Below are positions 32,145 to 40,018 of a stretch of DNA of 64,000 bases, piece by piece. The stretch covers positions 1-64,000 of the forward strand of contig NZ_JACARE010000045.1 in assembly GCF_013386765.1 (NCBI RefSeq), in the 5' to 3' direction. The stretch's first letter is position 1; each line of letters starts with the position of its first letter. The notes under the pieces are model-generated. The model was given only the letters and a program-made list of their open reading frames with translations. It did no database searches and had not been told where the DNA came from. Source of the stretch: Pseudomonas yamanorum (GTDB lineage Bacteria; Pseudomonadota; Gammaproteobacteria; Pseudomonadales; Pseudomonadaceae). The translations under genes were made by a program, and so were the position numbers.

Positions 32145-33473
32145 ATGATTGTTACACCTGCCCAGCGTCGCCTGCTTGTGGTTGATCCTTGTGATGACTG
32201 CCACCGGCTATTGCCGGGTTTGCGCACGGCGGGGTGGGACGTAGACAGCTGTGCCCTGGAGGCGGTGGGTGAGCGCTCCTGTGACGTGGGATTGTTGCGC
32301 CTGCAGCCGTTTCACCTGGAGCGACCCGAAGCGGTCAAGGAACTGATCAGCCGCAGCGGCACCGAGTGGATCGCCGTGCTTAACCAGGAAGTGCTGCGCC
32401 TGCAGAACGTCGGCGATTTTGTCTGCGAATGGTTCTTCGATTTCCATACCTTGCCGTTTGATGTGTCGCGGGTGCAGGTCACCCTGGGCCGCGCCTTTGG
32501 TATGGCGCGTCTGCGGGGCAAAGGCAACAACGCGCCTGCCGGCCAGCCCGAACACGAACTGTTGGGCGACAGCCGCCCCATCCGGGAACTGCGCAAACTG
32601 CTGGCCAAACTGGCGCCCACCGAGTCCCCGGTGTTGATTCGTGGCGACAGCGGCACCGGCAAGGAGCTGGTCGCCCGCACCTTGCACCGCCAGTCCCAAC
32701 GCCACGCCAAGCCCTTTGTGGCGATCAATTGCGGGGCGATCCCTGAGCATCTGATCCAGTCGGAACTGTTTGGCCATGAGAAGGGCGCCTTTACCGGTGC
32801 CCACCAGCGCAAGATCGGACGGATCGAGGCGGCCCATGGCGGCACCTTGTTTCTCGATGAGATCGGTGACTTGCCCATGGAACTGCAAGCCAACCTGTTG
32901 CGCTTTCTCCAGGAAAAACAGATTGAGCGGGTCGGGGGCAGCCAACCGATTCCGGTGGATGTGCGGGTACTGGCGGCCACCCACGTCGACCTGGAAGCCG
33001 CGGTTGAAAAGGGCACTTTTCGGGAAGACCTGTATTACCGGCTCAACGTCCTGCAAGTGGTGACTGCGCCGTTGCGCGAGCGCCATGGTGATGTGGCGAT
33101 GCTGGCCAACCATTTTTCGCACTTCTACAGCCAGGAAACCGGGCGCCGCCCCCGCAGCTTCAGCGAAGATGCGTTGGTGGCCATGGGCGAGCACGGCTGG
33201 CCGGGCAACGTACGTGAATTGGCCAACCGCGTGCGCCGGGGCCTGGTGCTGGCGGAAGGGCGGCAGATCGAAGCCGTTGATCTGGGTTTGCAAAGCCAAC
33301 AGGCAATCGCGCTGCCGATGGCTACACTGGAAGATTACAAACACCGCGCCGAACGTCAGGCGCTGTGCGATGTGCTCAACCGGCACAGCGACAACCTGAG
33401 TGTCGCGGCCCGTGTGCTGGGGGTTTCCCGGCCGACGTTCTACCGGTTGCTGCACAAACACCAGATCCGCTAG
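32145..33473 (+). CDS. Sigma-54-dependent enhancer-binding regulator (VpsR-like N-terminus)
   Basis: The 442-residue product has an N-terminal receiver-like domain of about 130 residues in which the usual phospho-acceptor pattern is not evident (degenerate receiver of the VpsR/FleQ kind). Next comes a complete AAA+ domain: Walker A GDSGTGKE (167-174), the sigma-54 contact loop GAFTGA (214-219) and Walker B TLFLDEIGD. A Fis-type HTH closes the protein (LSVAARVLGVSRPTFYRLL). GAFTGA and both Walker motifs being intact means it should activate sigma-54 promoters. It converges on fapF and shares a terminator. A sigma-54 promoter with repeated dyads lies before fapA, so it is the obvious candidate activator of the amyloid operon (inference). 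Confidence 0.88.
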   Translation: MIVTPAQRRLLVVDPCDDCHRLLPGLRTAGWDVDSCALEAVGERSCDVGLLRLQPFHLERPEAVKELISRSGTEWIAVLNQEVLRLQNVGDFVCEWFFDFHTLPFDVSRVQVTLGRAFGMARLRGKGNNAPAGQPEHELLGDSRPIRELRKLLAKLAPTESPVLIRGDSGTGKELVARTLHRQSQRHAKPFVAINCGAIPEHLIQSELFGHEKGAFTGAHQRKIGRIEAAHGGTLFLDEIGDLPMELQANLLRFLQEKQIERVGGSQPIPVDVRVLAATHVDLEAAVEKGTFREDLYYRLNVLQVVTAPLRERHGDVAMLANHFSHFYSQETGRRPRSFSEDALVAMGEHGWPGNVRELANRVRRGLVLAEGRQIEAVDLGLQSQQAIALPMATLEDYKHRAERQALCDVLNRHSDNLSVAARVLGVSRPTFYRLLHKHQIR

Positions 33474-33491
33474 GGCGGGTAAACCGAAAAG

Positions 33492-33521
33492 CCCCGCAAC
33501 GACCCTTATCGTTGCGGGGCT
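33492..33521. terminator. Bidirectional terminator between the sigma-54 regulator and fapF
   Basis: A 12-base perfect stem (GCCCCGCAACGA with its complement) and a 6-base loop has AAAA on the left and TTTT on the right, so it serves both convergent transcripts. Confidence 0.92.
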
Positions 33522-33538
33522 TTTCCCGTTGTCATGCC

Positions 33539-34852
33539 TTAAAAATAATACGGGAACTTCAGGCTGAAGCTGAACGAAGGCGCATCCGGCGTGATCCCGA
33601 TGGCCAGGTTCGGCACGATGGTCAGGTTGTCGGTTGCCGCAATCGTCATGCCCACGTTGAAGTAACCCGCGTTGGCGTCGCTGGAAACCACCGATTGCCA
33701 GTCGCCGCCATCCTGCTTGAGCTTGCTCTTGCGTTGCACCAGGTCGGACACCGAGAACGACATACTCATCTTCTCGTTCAACGCAAATGCAACGCCGGCG
33801 CCGATCTGGAAGCTGTCGCCCAGTCGTACCTTGCCGGGGATCTTCTGGGCAGGGTTGGAGCTTATGTCGCTGAACGAGTCTTCGAGGTTATGGGTATACG
33901 ACAGCGACCCAAACAGCACCGCCGGGTCGAACGTCTTGACCAGCGAGATGCCTGGTGTGATCGACCACACGCCATTGCCGGTGGGCAGGTTTTCCGGCAC
34001 GTAGAGATTGGTGTTGCTCGGCGACTGGATCAGCTTGATGCCAAACGGGTCTTCGCCGGTAGGCGCCTTGACGCGCACCGACACGACCGCATCCGGCAGG
34101 TTGACGCTCTCGTCGAGGAACTTGTAGGCAATCCCGAAGTTGATGTCCCCGATAGTCGGGTCGCGGGTGACCGATTGTTCCGAAGTCTCCGTGCCACCGC
34201 CGCCGTTGGCACCACCGGACTGATAAGTCGACTCGCGATACACCACCGGCACGTTCACGTCGAACTGCCAGCGGTTATCGAGGTTGTAGCGGCCAGTGAG
34301 GTCGAGGGTCCAGCTGTCCGACTTGATCCGGTCCAGGTTGATATTGCCAAGGAAGATCGAGTCCAGCGCCAAAAAGCCGTTGAGGGTCAACTGGCGGGCA
34401 TCGTAGCGGGAATAGGTGACGCCGGTTTCGAAGCTGAACTTGCCATTGCCAAAGAAGCCACTGGCCTCGTTGTACAGGTTGCTCACGCTTTGTGCCGGGG
34501 CCGAGTCGTCCTTGAGGGATTGCCCGTACGACGCACCACCGGCAGCGCCGCCGGAGGCTGCAGCTGCGCCCACTCCAGGCGTGTTGCCAGCCACGGTGGT
34601 GCCGCCTTTCTGGAAGTCTGCCGGGGATTTGGCCAGGCGTTTCGGTGGCGGGGCGGCCGGCTGTTCTTCCACCTGACGCACCCGTTGTTCCAGCACCGCC
34701 AGTGCTTTTTGCTGCACTTCGTAGCGTTGCTTGAGTTCCAGCAATTCCTTTTTCAATGTGTCGATGTCGGTGTCCGGCGCGGCATACAACATGGATGCGG
34801 GCAGGAGCGTGCTTAAACAAATTACAGCCCGTAGCGATAGCGATCGATGCAT
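33539..34852 (-). CDS. fapF: FapF, outer membrane amyloid secretion channel
   Basis: The 437-residue product has a signal peptide (to about residue 25, LYA), an N-terminal coiled coil (about 30-65, DIDTLKKELLELKQRYEVQQ), a gly/ala-rich linker (about 85-115) and a C-terminal beta barrel ending in the aromatic SFSLKFPYYF. FapF is the trimeric barrel that exports Fap amyloid subunits, with the coiled coil gating the pore. It is the last gene of the operon and ends at the bidirectional terminator. Confidence 0.95.
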   Translation of the reverse strand: MHRSLSLRAVICLSTLLPASMLYAAPDTDIDTLKKELLELKQRYEVQQKALAVLEQRVRQVEEQPAAPPPKRLAKSPADFQKGGTTVAGNTPGVGAAAASGGAAGGASYGQSLKDDSAPAQSVSNLYNEASGFFGNGKFSFETGVTYSRYDARQLTLNGFLALDSIFLGNINLDRIKSDSWTLDLTGRYNLDNRWQFDVNVPVVYRESTYQSGGANGGGGTETSEQSVTRDPTIGDINFGIAYKFLDESVNLPDAVVSVRVKAPTGEDPFGIKLIQSPSNTNLYVPENLPTGNGVWSITPGISLVKTFDPAVLFGSLSYTHNLEDSFSDISSNPAQKIPGKVRLGDSFQIGAGVAFALNEKMSMSFSVSDLVQRKSKLKQDGGDWQSVVSSDANAGYFNVGMTIAATDNLTIVPNLAIGITPDAPSFSFSLKFPYYF

Positions 34853-34901
34853 GAAATAAGCCGTCCCTTTCTATTGCACAAGTGTCGAGGCACAGCGTAG
34901 T

Positions 34902-35648
34902 TCAATAACCGTTAGTGCGTAGGGCCCTGAGCTGATTCAAGTTGAGGTTCTGCCCCAAATTGTTCAAACCGTTGTTGCCCAGCACTACATTGAGTTGGGT
35001 CATGTTGCTGACAAAGTTGCTGTTACCCTGCAAAACCGTGCCTTGCAGTACGTTGCCGCCGCCAATTTGCTGGACCACGTTGCCTTGATTGTTGGCCGCC
35101 AGGATCGCCATTTGCAGCCCGCCATTCTTCGCCGAAACGCTGACCTGGCCAGCACCGCTGTTGCCGGTAATGGTTTGGCCGGCGACCAGCGCCTGCCCGG
35201 ATTGCACGATATTGGCGGGAGACAGGCCGTTCTGGCTGACGTTGATGTCGACGTTGTTGTTCGCGGTATTGCCATCGCCCGCTGCGCGTACGCTTTGGGT
35301 GACGCCCTGGCCGGTGCCCAGCCCTGAGCCGCCGACGACCGTGCCGGTGCCGGTGTTGGGCGTTGAACCGTTGCCGGTGGTGCTGGTGGTGGTCACATAA
35401 AACTGCGGGGTGATGGTCGACGAATTGATGTGCATGCTGGCCGAGCCGGTGATGCTGTCGCCCACGGCGTTGGTCCAGGTGCTGCTCATCACAATCCCGA
35501 AACTGATGATCCGGCCCGGCATCACGTAGCGACCGCGCAGGTCAGCCAGTTCCGAATCCTTTATTTCAATCGGTTTGAACACCGATGACGCGTAAGCGGG
35601 CATTGAGGCTGCCAGGCACATGACCGTCAGCCAACGGTAAGTGTTCAT
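34902..35648 (-). CDS. fapE: FapE, minor extracellular amyloid component
   Basis: The 248-residue product has a signal peptide (start MNTYRWLTVMCLAASMPAYA) and an N/Q/G-rich mature chain with repeated short strands (GNTANNNVDINVSQNG, GGNVLQGTVLQGNSNFV, LGNNGLNNLGQNLNL). FapE is found in trace amounts in Fap fibrils and is needed for proper export. Its place between fapD and fapF matches the standard order. Confidence 0.93.
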   Translation of the reverse strand: MNTYRWLTVMCLAASMPAYASSVFKPIEIKDSELADLRGRYVMPGRIISFGIVMSSTWTNAVGDSITGSASMHINSSTITPQFYVTTTSTTGNGSTPNTGTGTVVGGSGLGTGQGVTQSVRAAGDGNTANNNVDINVSQNGLSPANIVQSGQALVAGQTITGNSGAGQVSVSAKNGGLQMAILAANNQGNVVQQIGGGNVLQGTVLQGNSNFVSNMTQLNVVLGNNGLNNLGQNLNLNQLRALRTNGY

Positions 35649-35685
35649 CGTTTGCTCCTGGAGCGTCCTGCCCCTTATTGCGCTT

Positions 35686-36366
35686 CTAGAAGAAGTCGCT
35701 CTGGATAAAACCGAAGTCCATCAATTCACTGTCCCGGACCGGACTGAACTCATTGAGCCGGTCTTTCGCGGTCAACGGAGTGGGCGGGTCGAGCAGGGTG
35801 TTGGTCTTGTCGTAGCCCTCGCCCAATACGGCGAAGACGATGCCATTCCAGCCTTTGACGAAGTCGTCCTTGGCATAGCGCTTGTGGCCCAGTACCGGGT
35901 CGCCAATGTAGACCCAGTCCTTGTCGGCGCGCTGCATCACCACGAAGTGCTTGTAGCCGCGGATCTCCAGCAGTACCACCACCGGGATTTTCACCGTGAG
36001 CAGCGTGTCTGCATTGATCCGGTAGCCCCGTGCGCGCATGCCGATGCTTTCCAGGTACCGCTTCATGTCCAGCATGGAAAAGCCCTGGGTACGCACCAGG
36101 TCTTGATCGGCGTTGACCAGCATGCCCTTGATGACGTGGTCTTCATCCACATCCATCCAGTAGGCCTGGCGCAGGATGGTGGCCAGGGAGGCTGCACCGC
36201 AGCTGAAATCGGTTTTCTGTTCCACCAGGTTGGCGAACTTGCGTTCACGGATGCTCTCGACCTTTTTGTAGATCACGCCACCGCCGGGCATGGCAGCAAT
36301 CGCCATTTGCCCCGCCCAGGTCGGGCCGGTGAGCAATAACAGGAAGGTGAGGGCGATGATCCGCAT
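35686..36366 (-). CDS. fapD: FapD, C39-type peptidase of the amyloid system
   Basis: The 226-residue product has a signal peptide and a C39 peptidase fold. The catalytic cysteine is C56 (KTDFSCGAASLATIL), the histidine H140 (GYKHFVVM) and the aspartate D156 (YIGDPVLGHKRY). FapD is thought to act in the periplasm on Fap subunits before FapF-mediated export. All three catalytic residues are intact. It is separated from fapC by an intrinsic terminator. Confidence 0.95.
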   Translation of the reverse strand: MRIIALTFLLLLTGPTWAGQMAIAAMPGGGVIYKKVESIRERKFANLVEQKTDFSCGAASLATILRQAYWMDVDEDHVIKGMLVNADQDLVRTQGFSMLDMKRYLESIGMRARGYRINADTLLTVKIPVVVLLEIRGYKHFVVMQRADKDWVYIGDPVLGHKRYAKDDFVKGWNGIVFAVLGEGYDKTNTLLDPPTPLTAKDRLNEFSPVRDSELMDFGFIQSDFF

Positions 36367-36399
36367 GATCGAATGGCCTGGAGGACACTGGAATAAAAA

Positions 36400-36421
36400 G
36401 GGGCCTTGTTGCCAAGGCCCC
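36400..36421 (-). terminator. Intrinsic terminator/attenuator between fapC and fapD
   Basis: On the minus strand a 9-base GC-rich stem (GGGGCCTTG with its complement) with a 4-base loop is followed directly by TTTTTATT. It starts 6 bases after the fapC stop and ends about 35 bases before the fapD start. It should cut most transcripts after the structural genes fapABC. Confidence 0.85.
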
Positions 36422-36427
36422 GTTGGA

Positions 36428-37150
36428 TCAGAAGCGCACGCCAGAGGAGATCACAGTGGTGTTGCCTTGCTGATTGCCCACGCCAGCCGAAATGTTTGCG
36501 CCCAGGTTGCCGGACGAACCATTAAGGGAGTTATTTGCGCTGGCGTTGTTCACGACAGGCAGATAAGTGGTGCTGTGGTGACCGGATTGCACAGCCACGG
36601 TGTTCAGGTAGGCATTGTCTACGCTGGTTTGGGTGGTGTTGCTGGAAGCCGCTGCAGCAGCGCCGCTGGCACTGGCAATCGCCAGTTGGTTTTTCTGTTG
36701 GTTGAAGTTGCCGGCGGTAGCGTTCACACCCAGGTTACCGGAGCTGCCGTTACCCGAGTTGTTGAGCGACGCGTTGTTGTGGGTAGCCACTTGTACGGAG
36801 ATGTTGTTGCGGTTGTCCTGGGTAATGGTGCCCAGGGCAAACACAGCGTCCGCATCGCCGGCGGCAATGGCGGTCTGGTTGTCTTGTTGGTTGCCGTCAC
36901 CCGAGGCGATGTTGGCCTGGGCGTTGCCGCTGCTGCCATTCAACGAGTTGTTGGCCGAAGCGTTGTTTTGAGTGCCGAGGTTGAGCACGCCGTTGCCGTG
37001 GCTCGACTGAGCATCAGACACCGCTGCAACTGTCGCTTCAGGGGCAGGTTGAGGATGACCGCCACCGCCATGGCCGCCAGCGTTTGCAGCAACAGCCATG
37101 AGAGCAGTCAGAGCGAAAACCAGTGGTTTAAGAGCCATTGTAGGTTTCAT
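36428..37150 (-). CDS. fapC: FapC, major amyloid fibre subunit
   Basis: The 240-residue product has a signal peptide (cleavage near AANA-GG), a gly/his-rich start and three imperfect amyloid repeats at about 61-95, 124-158 and 200-234. Each has the pattern NNAS-NNS-NGSSGN-GNQQ-N. The linkers are short (about 28 and 41 residues), so this FapC is compact compared with some relatives. No cysteine is present. FapC forms the bulk of the extracellular Fap fibril in biofilms. GGAG lies 7 bases before the ATG. Confidence 0.95.
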   Translation of the reverse strand: MKPTMALKPLVFALTALMAVAANAGGHGGGGHPQPAPEATVAAVSDAQSSHGNGVLNLGTQNNASANNSLNGSSGNAQANIASGDGNQQDNQTAIAAGDADAVFALGTITQDNRNNISVQVATHNNASLNNSGNGSSGNLGVNATAGNFNQQKNQLAIASASGAAAAASSNTTQTSVDNAYLNTVAVQSGHHSTTYLPVVNNASANNSLNGSSGNLGANISAGVGNQQGNTTVISSGVRF

Positions 37151-37217
37151 GGTGTATCTCCTTGCTTCTAATTAGTTGGTTAAGTGTTGGTACGGTCCAG
37201 CTTCAAGCTCCAATGAG

Positions 37218-37775
37218 TCATTGGATGTTCACATTCAGGGCGTTAGCCATGCGGTTCCCCACCCCGGCACTCTGATTCACCTGTACCACTCCACGGCTGC
37301 CGGTGAAGGCCTGGTCGCTTGTGACGACCTGGCGGCTGCCAGTGGTAGAGGTGAACCCTGAGTTTGGTGACAGCGCCACGTTCTGTTGCGACATGACGCC
37401 GTCGTCGATGCTCTGCGGGCCAGCATTCACGCTGATCCGCACGGCATTGATCATCTGGTTATTGGCCCCGGCCGACTGGTTGATGCCCAGTACACCGCTG
37501 CCATTGCTGAAAGAGTTGCCCTGGATCGTCACCTTGGCGTTCTGCGAGCGGTCGGCAGGTGCGCCGCCGATGGTCTGAGTGATCGAGACCCCAGACTGGG
37601 CATTGCCGCCCGTTGAAATCACCCGGTTGTTGGTTTGCTGTTGTTGATCCCCGGCCGCTTGGTTGATCGAGACGATGCCGTTGTATTGTTTGCCGGAGTT
37701 GTCGATCACTGCGCTGTTGTCGGCCATGGCCGATGTACTGCTCAGGATCGCGAGGAATAACCAGGAATATTTCAT
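37218..37775 (-). CDS. fapB: FapB, amyloid nucleator
   Basis: The 185-residue product has a signal peptide (MKYSWLFLAILSSTSAMA) and three repeats with the core GIVSINQAAG, GVLGINQSAG and GVVQVNQSAG, each followed by an N/Q-rich segment. FapB is the minor fibre component that seeds FapC. The start lies one base from the fapA stop, so translation is coupled. Confidence 0.94.
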   Translation of the reverse strand: MKYSWLFLAILSSTSAMADNSAVIDNSGKQYNGIVSINQAAGDQQQQTNNRVISTGGNAQSGVSITQTIGGAPADRSQNAKVTIQGNSFSNGSGVLGINQSAGANNQMINAVRISVNAGPQSIDDGVMSQQNVALSPNSGFTSTTGSRQVVTSDQAFTGSRGVVQVNQSAGVGNRMANALNVNIQ

Positions 37776-37776
37776 C

Positions 37777-38223
37777 TCATTGGCCTCCCATCAGGCTGCC
37801 GATGTTGTTCAGGGGGGCCATGCCGCGGGAGATCGAGCCGTTGATCTGGCCGGAGAGGCTGGAGCCGCCACCATGGCCGGCCGCTGGGCCGCCACCGAGG
37901 CCCACGCCACCGCCGTTGTTGGTCAAGCCGGGAAGGTTGCCGCCAGGCAGGATGGCGCGAGTGATGCTGGAACCGCTGCTGATGTTGGCGTAGTCGTTAT
38001 CGCTCAGCTCGCTGGTGGCCCGCAGAATCTGTGGCGCCGCGTTGGCATTGACGGTGACGGGATTGGGGTCGACGCCGGCGGAGCGGCCGGCCATGTGGCC
38101 CTGAACAGTGCGTTGGATCACGATCACGCCGTCGCCTGCCGCGAGCACTGGAAGGCTCACGCTGGTACTCAGTACACAGCTGATCAGCAGTAGGCTCAAT
38201 GAGCCTGGATTAAGTGTCTTCAC
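37777..38223 (-). CDS. fapA: FapA, amyloid operon chaperone-like protein
   Basis: The 148-residue product has a signal peptide (start MKTLNPGSLSLLLISCVLS) and a low-complexity mature chain ending in a gly-rich stretch and NGSISRGMAPLNNIGSL. FapA is the first gene of the operon and influences fibre composition. The start is GTG with AAGGA 9 bases upstream; the ATG inside the ribosome site is out of frame. The predicted sigma-54 start site lies about 43 bases upstream. Confidence 0.93.
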   Translation of the reverse strand: MKTLNPGSLSLLLISCVLSTSVSLPVLAAGDGVIVIQRTVQGHMAGRSAGVDPNPVTVNANAAPQILRATSELSDNDYANISSGSSITRAILPGGNLPGLTNNGGGVGLGGGPAAGHGGGSSLSGQINGSISRGMAPLNNIGSLMGGQ

Positions 38224-38277
38224 GACGGCATTCCTTATTCTTTGGCGCTGACCCTAAACAGCGTTGTCAGGAAGAGA

Positions 38278-38292
38278 GCAGGAGCTGTGCCG
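38278..38292 (-). promoter_or_regulatory. Sigma-54 (-24/-12) promoter of fapA-F
   Basis: On the minus strand the element reads CGGCACAGCTCCTGC, with GG and GC exactly 10 bases apart as required for sigma-54 (consensus TGGCAC-N5-TTGC). This places the start of transcription near 38266, about 43 bases before the fapA GTG. Confidence 0.78.
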
Positions 38293-38355
38293 CTTTTGAT
38301 TTTGTGAAGAGATTCAAAGCGTTATGAATGCGAGATAAGAAATGCCGGCGGGATG

Positions 38356-38373
38356 TGTTCCAGAAGTGAGACA
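38356..38373. promoter_or_regulatory. Candidate enhancer site 1 for the fap activator
   Basis: The 18-base dyad TGTTCCA-GAAG-TGAGACA fits the pattern TGTYTCA-N4-TGARACA with one mismatch. It is centred near -98 from the predicted sigma-54 start site. Confidence 0.6.
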
Positions 38374-38402
38374 GCAGGCCCGCACCCAGCCCGCCCGGCA
38401 GG

Positions 38403-38420
38403 TGTCTCAGGGATGAAACA
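38403..38420. promoter_or_regulatory. Candidate enhancer site 2 for the fap activator
   Basis: The dyad TGTCTCA-GGGA-TGAAACA fits the consensus fully. It is centred near -145 and lies 47 bases from site 1. Confidence 0.65.
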
Positions 38421-38475
38421 CTGCGCGCCACAAACCCGGCAGTCCGCAGCCGGCTGTCAACTCAGCCGGTGCAAG

Positions 38476-38493
38476 TGTTTCAAAAGTGGACGG
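38476..38493. promoter_or_regulatory. Candidate enhancer site 3 for the fap activator (weaker)
   Basis: The left half TGTTTCA is perfect; the right half TGGACGG is degenerate. It is centred near -218. It falls just upstream of the FecR-like gene's 3' end, so there is no coding conflict. Confidence 0.45.
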
Positions 38494-38543
38494 TTCCAGG
38501 CAGCGGGCACCCTTGAAGAAGGGCGCAGGCCTTCCCTCCAGGC

Positions 38544-39539
38544 TTAGCCCTTCGGAGTTTTACGCGGAATGGAGTTGAGTACGGGGTTGCCGTCCTGGTT
38601 CTGGGTCAGGTAGACCGGCAGGACCTTGGGCAGGGAGGGCACGAGGTTGGTCACTTCGTTGATGTTGTAAATGCCACCGATGCGAATAGCACCAGTGCCG
38701 GCGTCGGCGAGCATCACCGGTTTGCTCAGGTAGCGATTGATCAGCGGCAGCGCATCGGCCAGGGCCAGGTTGTCGAGGATCAACTTGCCGTCACGCCAGG
38801 CCAGGGCCGTGTCGCCGGGGGCAATGGGTTGCAGTTGAGGACTGGCGTCGCCATGGGTATAGCTGGCCTGCATGCCGGGAGACATGCGCAGCCCGCTGTG
38901 GATATCGTCACTGGTGACCATTACCGAGCCTTCCAACAGCATCACCCGCACATGGTCTTCATATTTCCAGACGTTGAACTGGGTACCGGTCACCCGAACC
39001 TGCCCGTCGCCGGCGCGCACTACAAACGGGTGTTGCGCGTCATGGCTGACCTTGAAAAATGCTTCGCCCTTTTTCAGGATGACCCGGCGCTGGTCCTTGT
39101 AATTGCTGTAGACCAGCTCGGTGCCCAGGTTCAGTTCCACCTGGCTGCCATCGTCGAGGGTGACCTGGCGCAGGGTATTTTCGGCTTCGTAATGCTTGTA
39201 CGAACTGGGCAGCCAACCGGCTTCCCAGCCGGTGAAGGCTGCCAGTGGCAACGCCACCAGGCAGACCGCCGCTGCCACTGCGTAGTGGTTTAAACGGCGA
39301 CGAGGTTTGAATGGCGCCACGACAGGTGCCGGAGCGCTGCGTGGCAGGTGATCGGCCACGTCCCAGATTTCCAGCATGGCGGCGTATTCGAAGGCGTGCA
39401 GTGGATGCGCATCGTGCCACTGCTCGAAAGCCTGGCGCTCGGCCGTCGTGCAATCACCCGCATGCATGCGCATGCACCAGTGCGCAGCGGCATCGGTGAT
39501 GGCGTCGTATTCGGCTTCTGAAAGGGACTTATCTGTCAT
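38544..39539 (-). CDS. FecR-like membrane protein without an adjacent sigma factor
   Basis: The 331-residue product has a short cytoplasmic N-terminal part of the FecR type (AHWCMRMHAGDCTTAERQAFEQWHDAHPLHAFEYAAM), a TM helix at about 88-110 and a periplasmic FecR domain (LRQVTLDDGSQVELNLGTEL, VRVTGTQFNVW, GMQASY). FecR proteins act as anti-sigma factors or sigma activators with an ECF sigma factor normally encoded just upstream. Here the upstream gene is a divergent PepSY protein and no sigma gene is in sight. AGGA precedes ATG 39539. It lies just before fap in the same orientation but far from a receptor gene, so its partner is unknown. Confidence 0.85.
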   Translation of the reverse strand: MTDKSLSEAEYDAITDAAAHWCMRMHAGDCTTAERQAFEQWHDAHPLHAFEYAAMLEIWDVADHLPRSAPAPVVAPFKPRRRLNHYAVAAAVCLVALPLAAFTGWEAGWLPSSYKHYEAENTLRQVTLDDGSQVELNLGTELVYSNYKDQRRVILKKGEAFFKVSHDAQHPFVVRAGDGQVRVTGTQFNVWKYEDHVRVMLLEGSVMVTSDDIHSGLRMSPGMQASYTHGDASPQLQPIAPGDTALAWRDGKLILDNLALADALPLINRYLSKPVMLADAGTGAIRIGGIYNINEVTNLVPSLPKVLPVYLTQNQDGNPVLNSIPRKTPKG

Positions 39540-39690
39540 TAACTCATCCTGATTTCCCACATTCTAACCTCCACAGCAGGAGTGGGAGAACAGCCATCAT
39601 GGCGAATGAACATCAATTGGAACTAATTCTCGTCTGCAAGGCCCTAAAAATCAGGACAGGTCACATTCTTTCCCTCAATGGAGTACGAAA

Positions 39691-39960
39691 ATGCTTAAGA
39701 AAACCTTAGCCGCCCTCGTTGCAACATCAGCCTTGCTCAGCGCCGGGGCCGCCTTGGCCGACAAGCCGGGCGCGGGATGGATCACCATCGAAAAAGCCAT
39801 CGAGACGGCCAAGACCAAGGCCGGTTATATCGAGATCTACAAGATCGAAGCCGACAACGATGGCTACTGGGAAGGGGAAGGGCGCAAGTCCGATGGCATC
39901 GTCTATGAGTTCCGCATCGACGGCGCTTCAGGTAACGTGTTGCGCGACCAGAAAGACTGA
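39691..39960 (+). CDS. Small secreted PepSY-domain protein
   Basis: The 89-residue product has a Sec signal peptide (KTLAALVATSALLSAGAALA) and one PepSY repeat (ITIEKAIETAKTKAGYIEIYKIEADNDGYWEGEGRKSDGIVYEFRID). PepSY domains bind or inhibit peptidases in the periplasm or act beside two-component systems. TGGAGT lies upstream of the ATG. It is divergent from the FecR-like gene and convergent with the giant toxin-like gene. The target is unknown. Confidence 0.85.
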   Translation: MLKKTLAALVATSALLSAGAALADKPGAGWITIEKAIETAKTKAGYIEIYKIEADNDGYWEGEGRKSDGIVYEFRIDGASGNVLRDQKD

Positions 39961-39980
39961 TAGGCGTTGATTTGATTGAC

Positions 39981-40010
39981 CCTGCGCAGACCCGGCCGGG
40001 CCTGCGCAGG
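39981..40010. terminator. Inverted repeat between convergent PepSY and toxin-like genes
   Basis: CCTGCGCAG and CTGCGCAGG form a 9-base stem around a GC-rich loop, 20 bases after the PepSY stop and 9 bases from the toxin-gene stop. No T-run follows on either strand, so it would be a weak bidirectional end. Confidence 0.45.
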
Positions 40011-40018
40011 CATGCTCT

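Noticed and set aside
39540..39690. A hidden ECF sigma factor gene for the FecR-like protein
   Set aside because: The 150-base spacer is too short and has no open frame; the next gene is a PepSY protein on the other strand.
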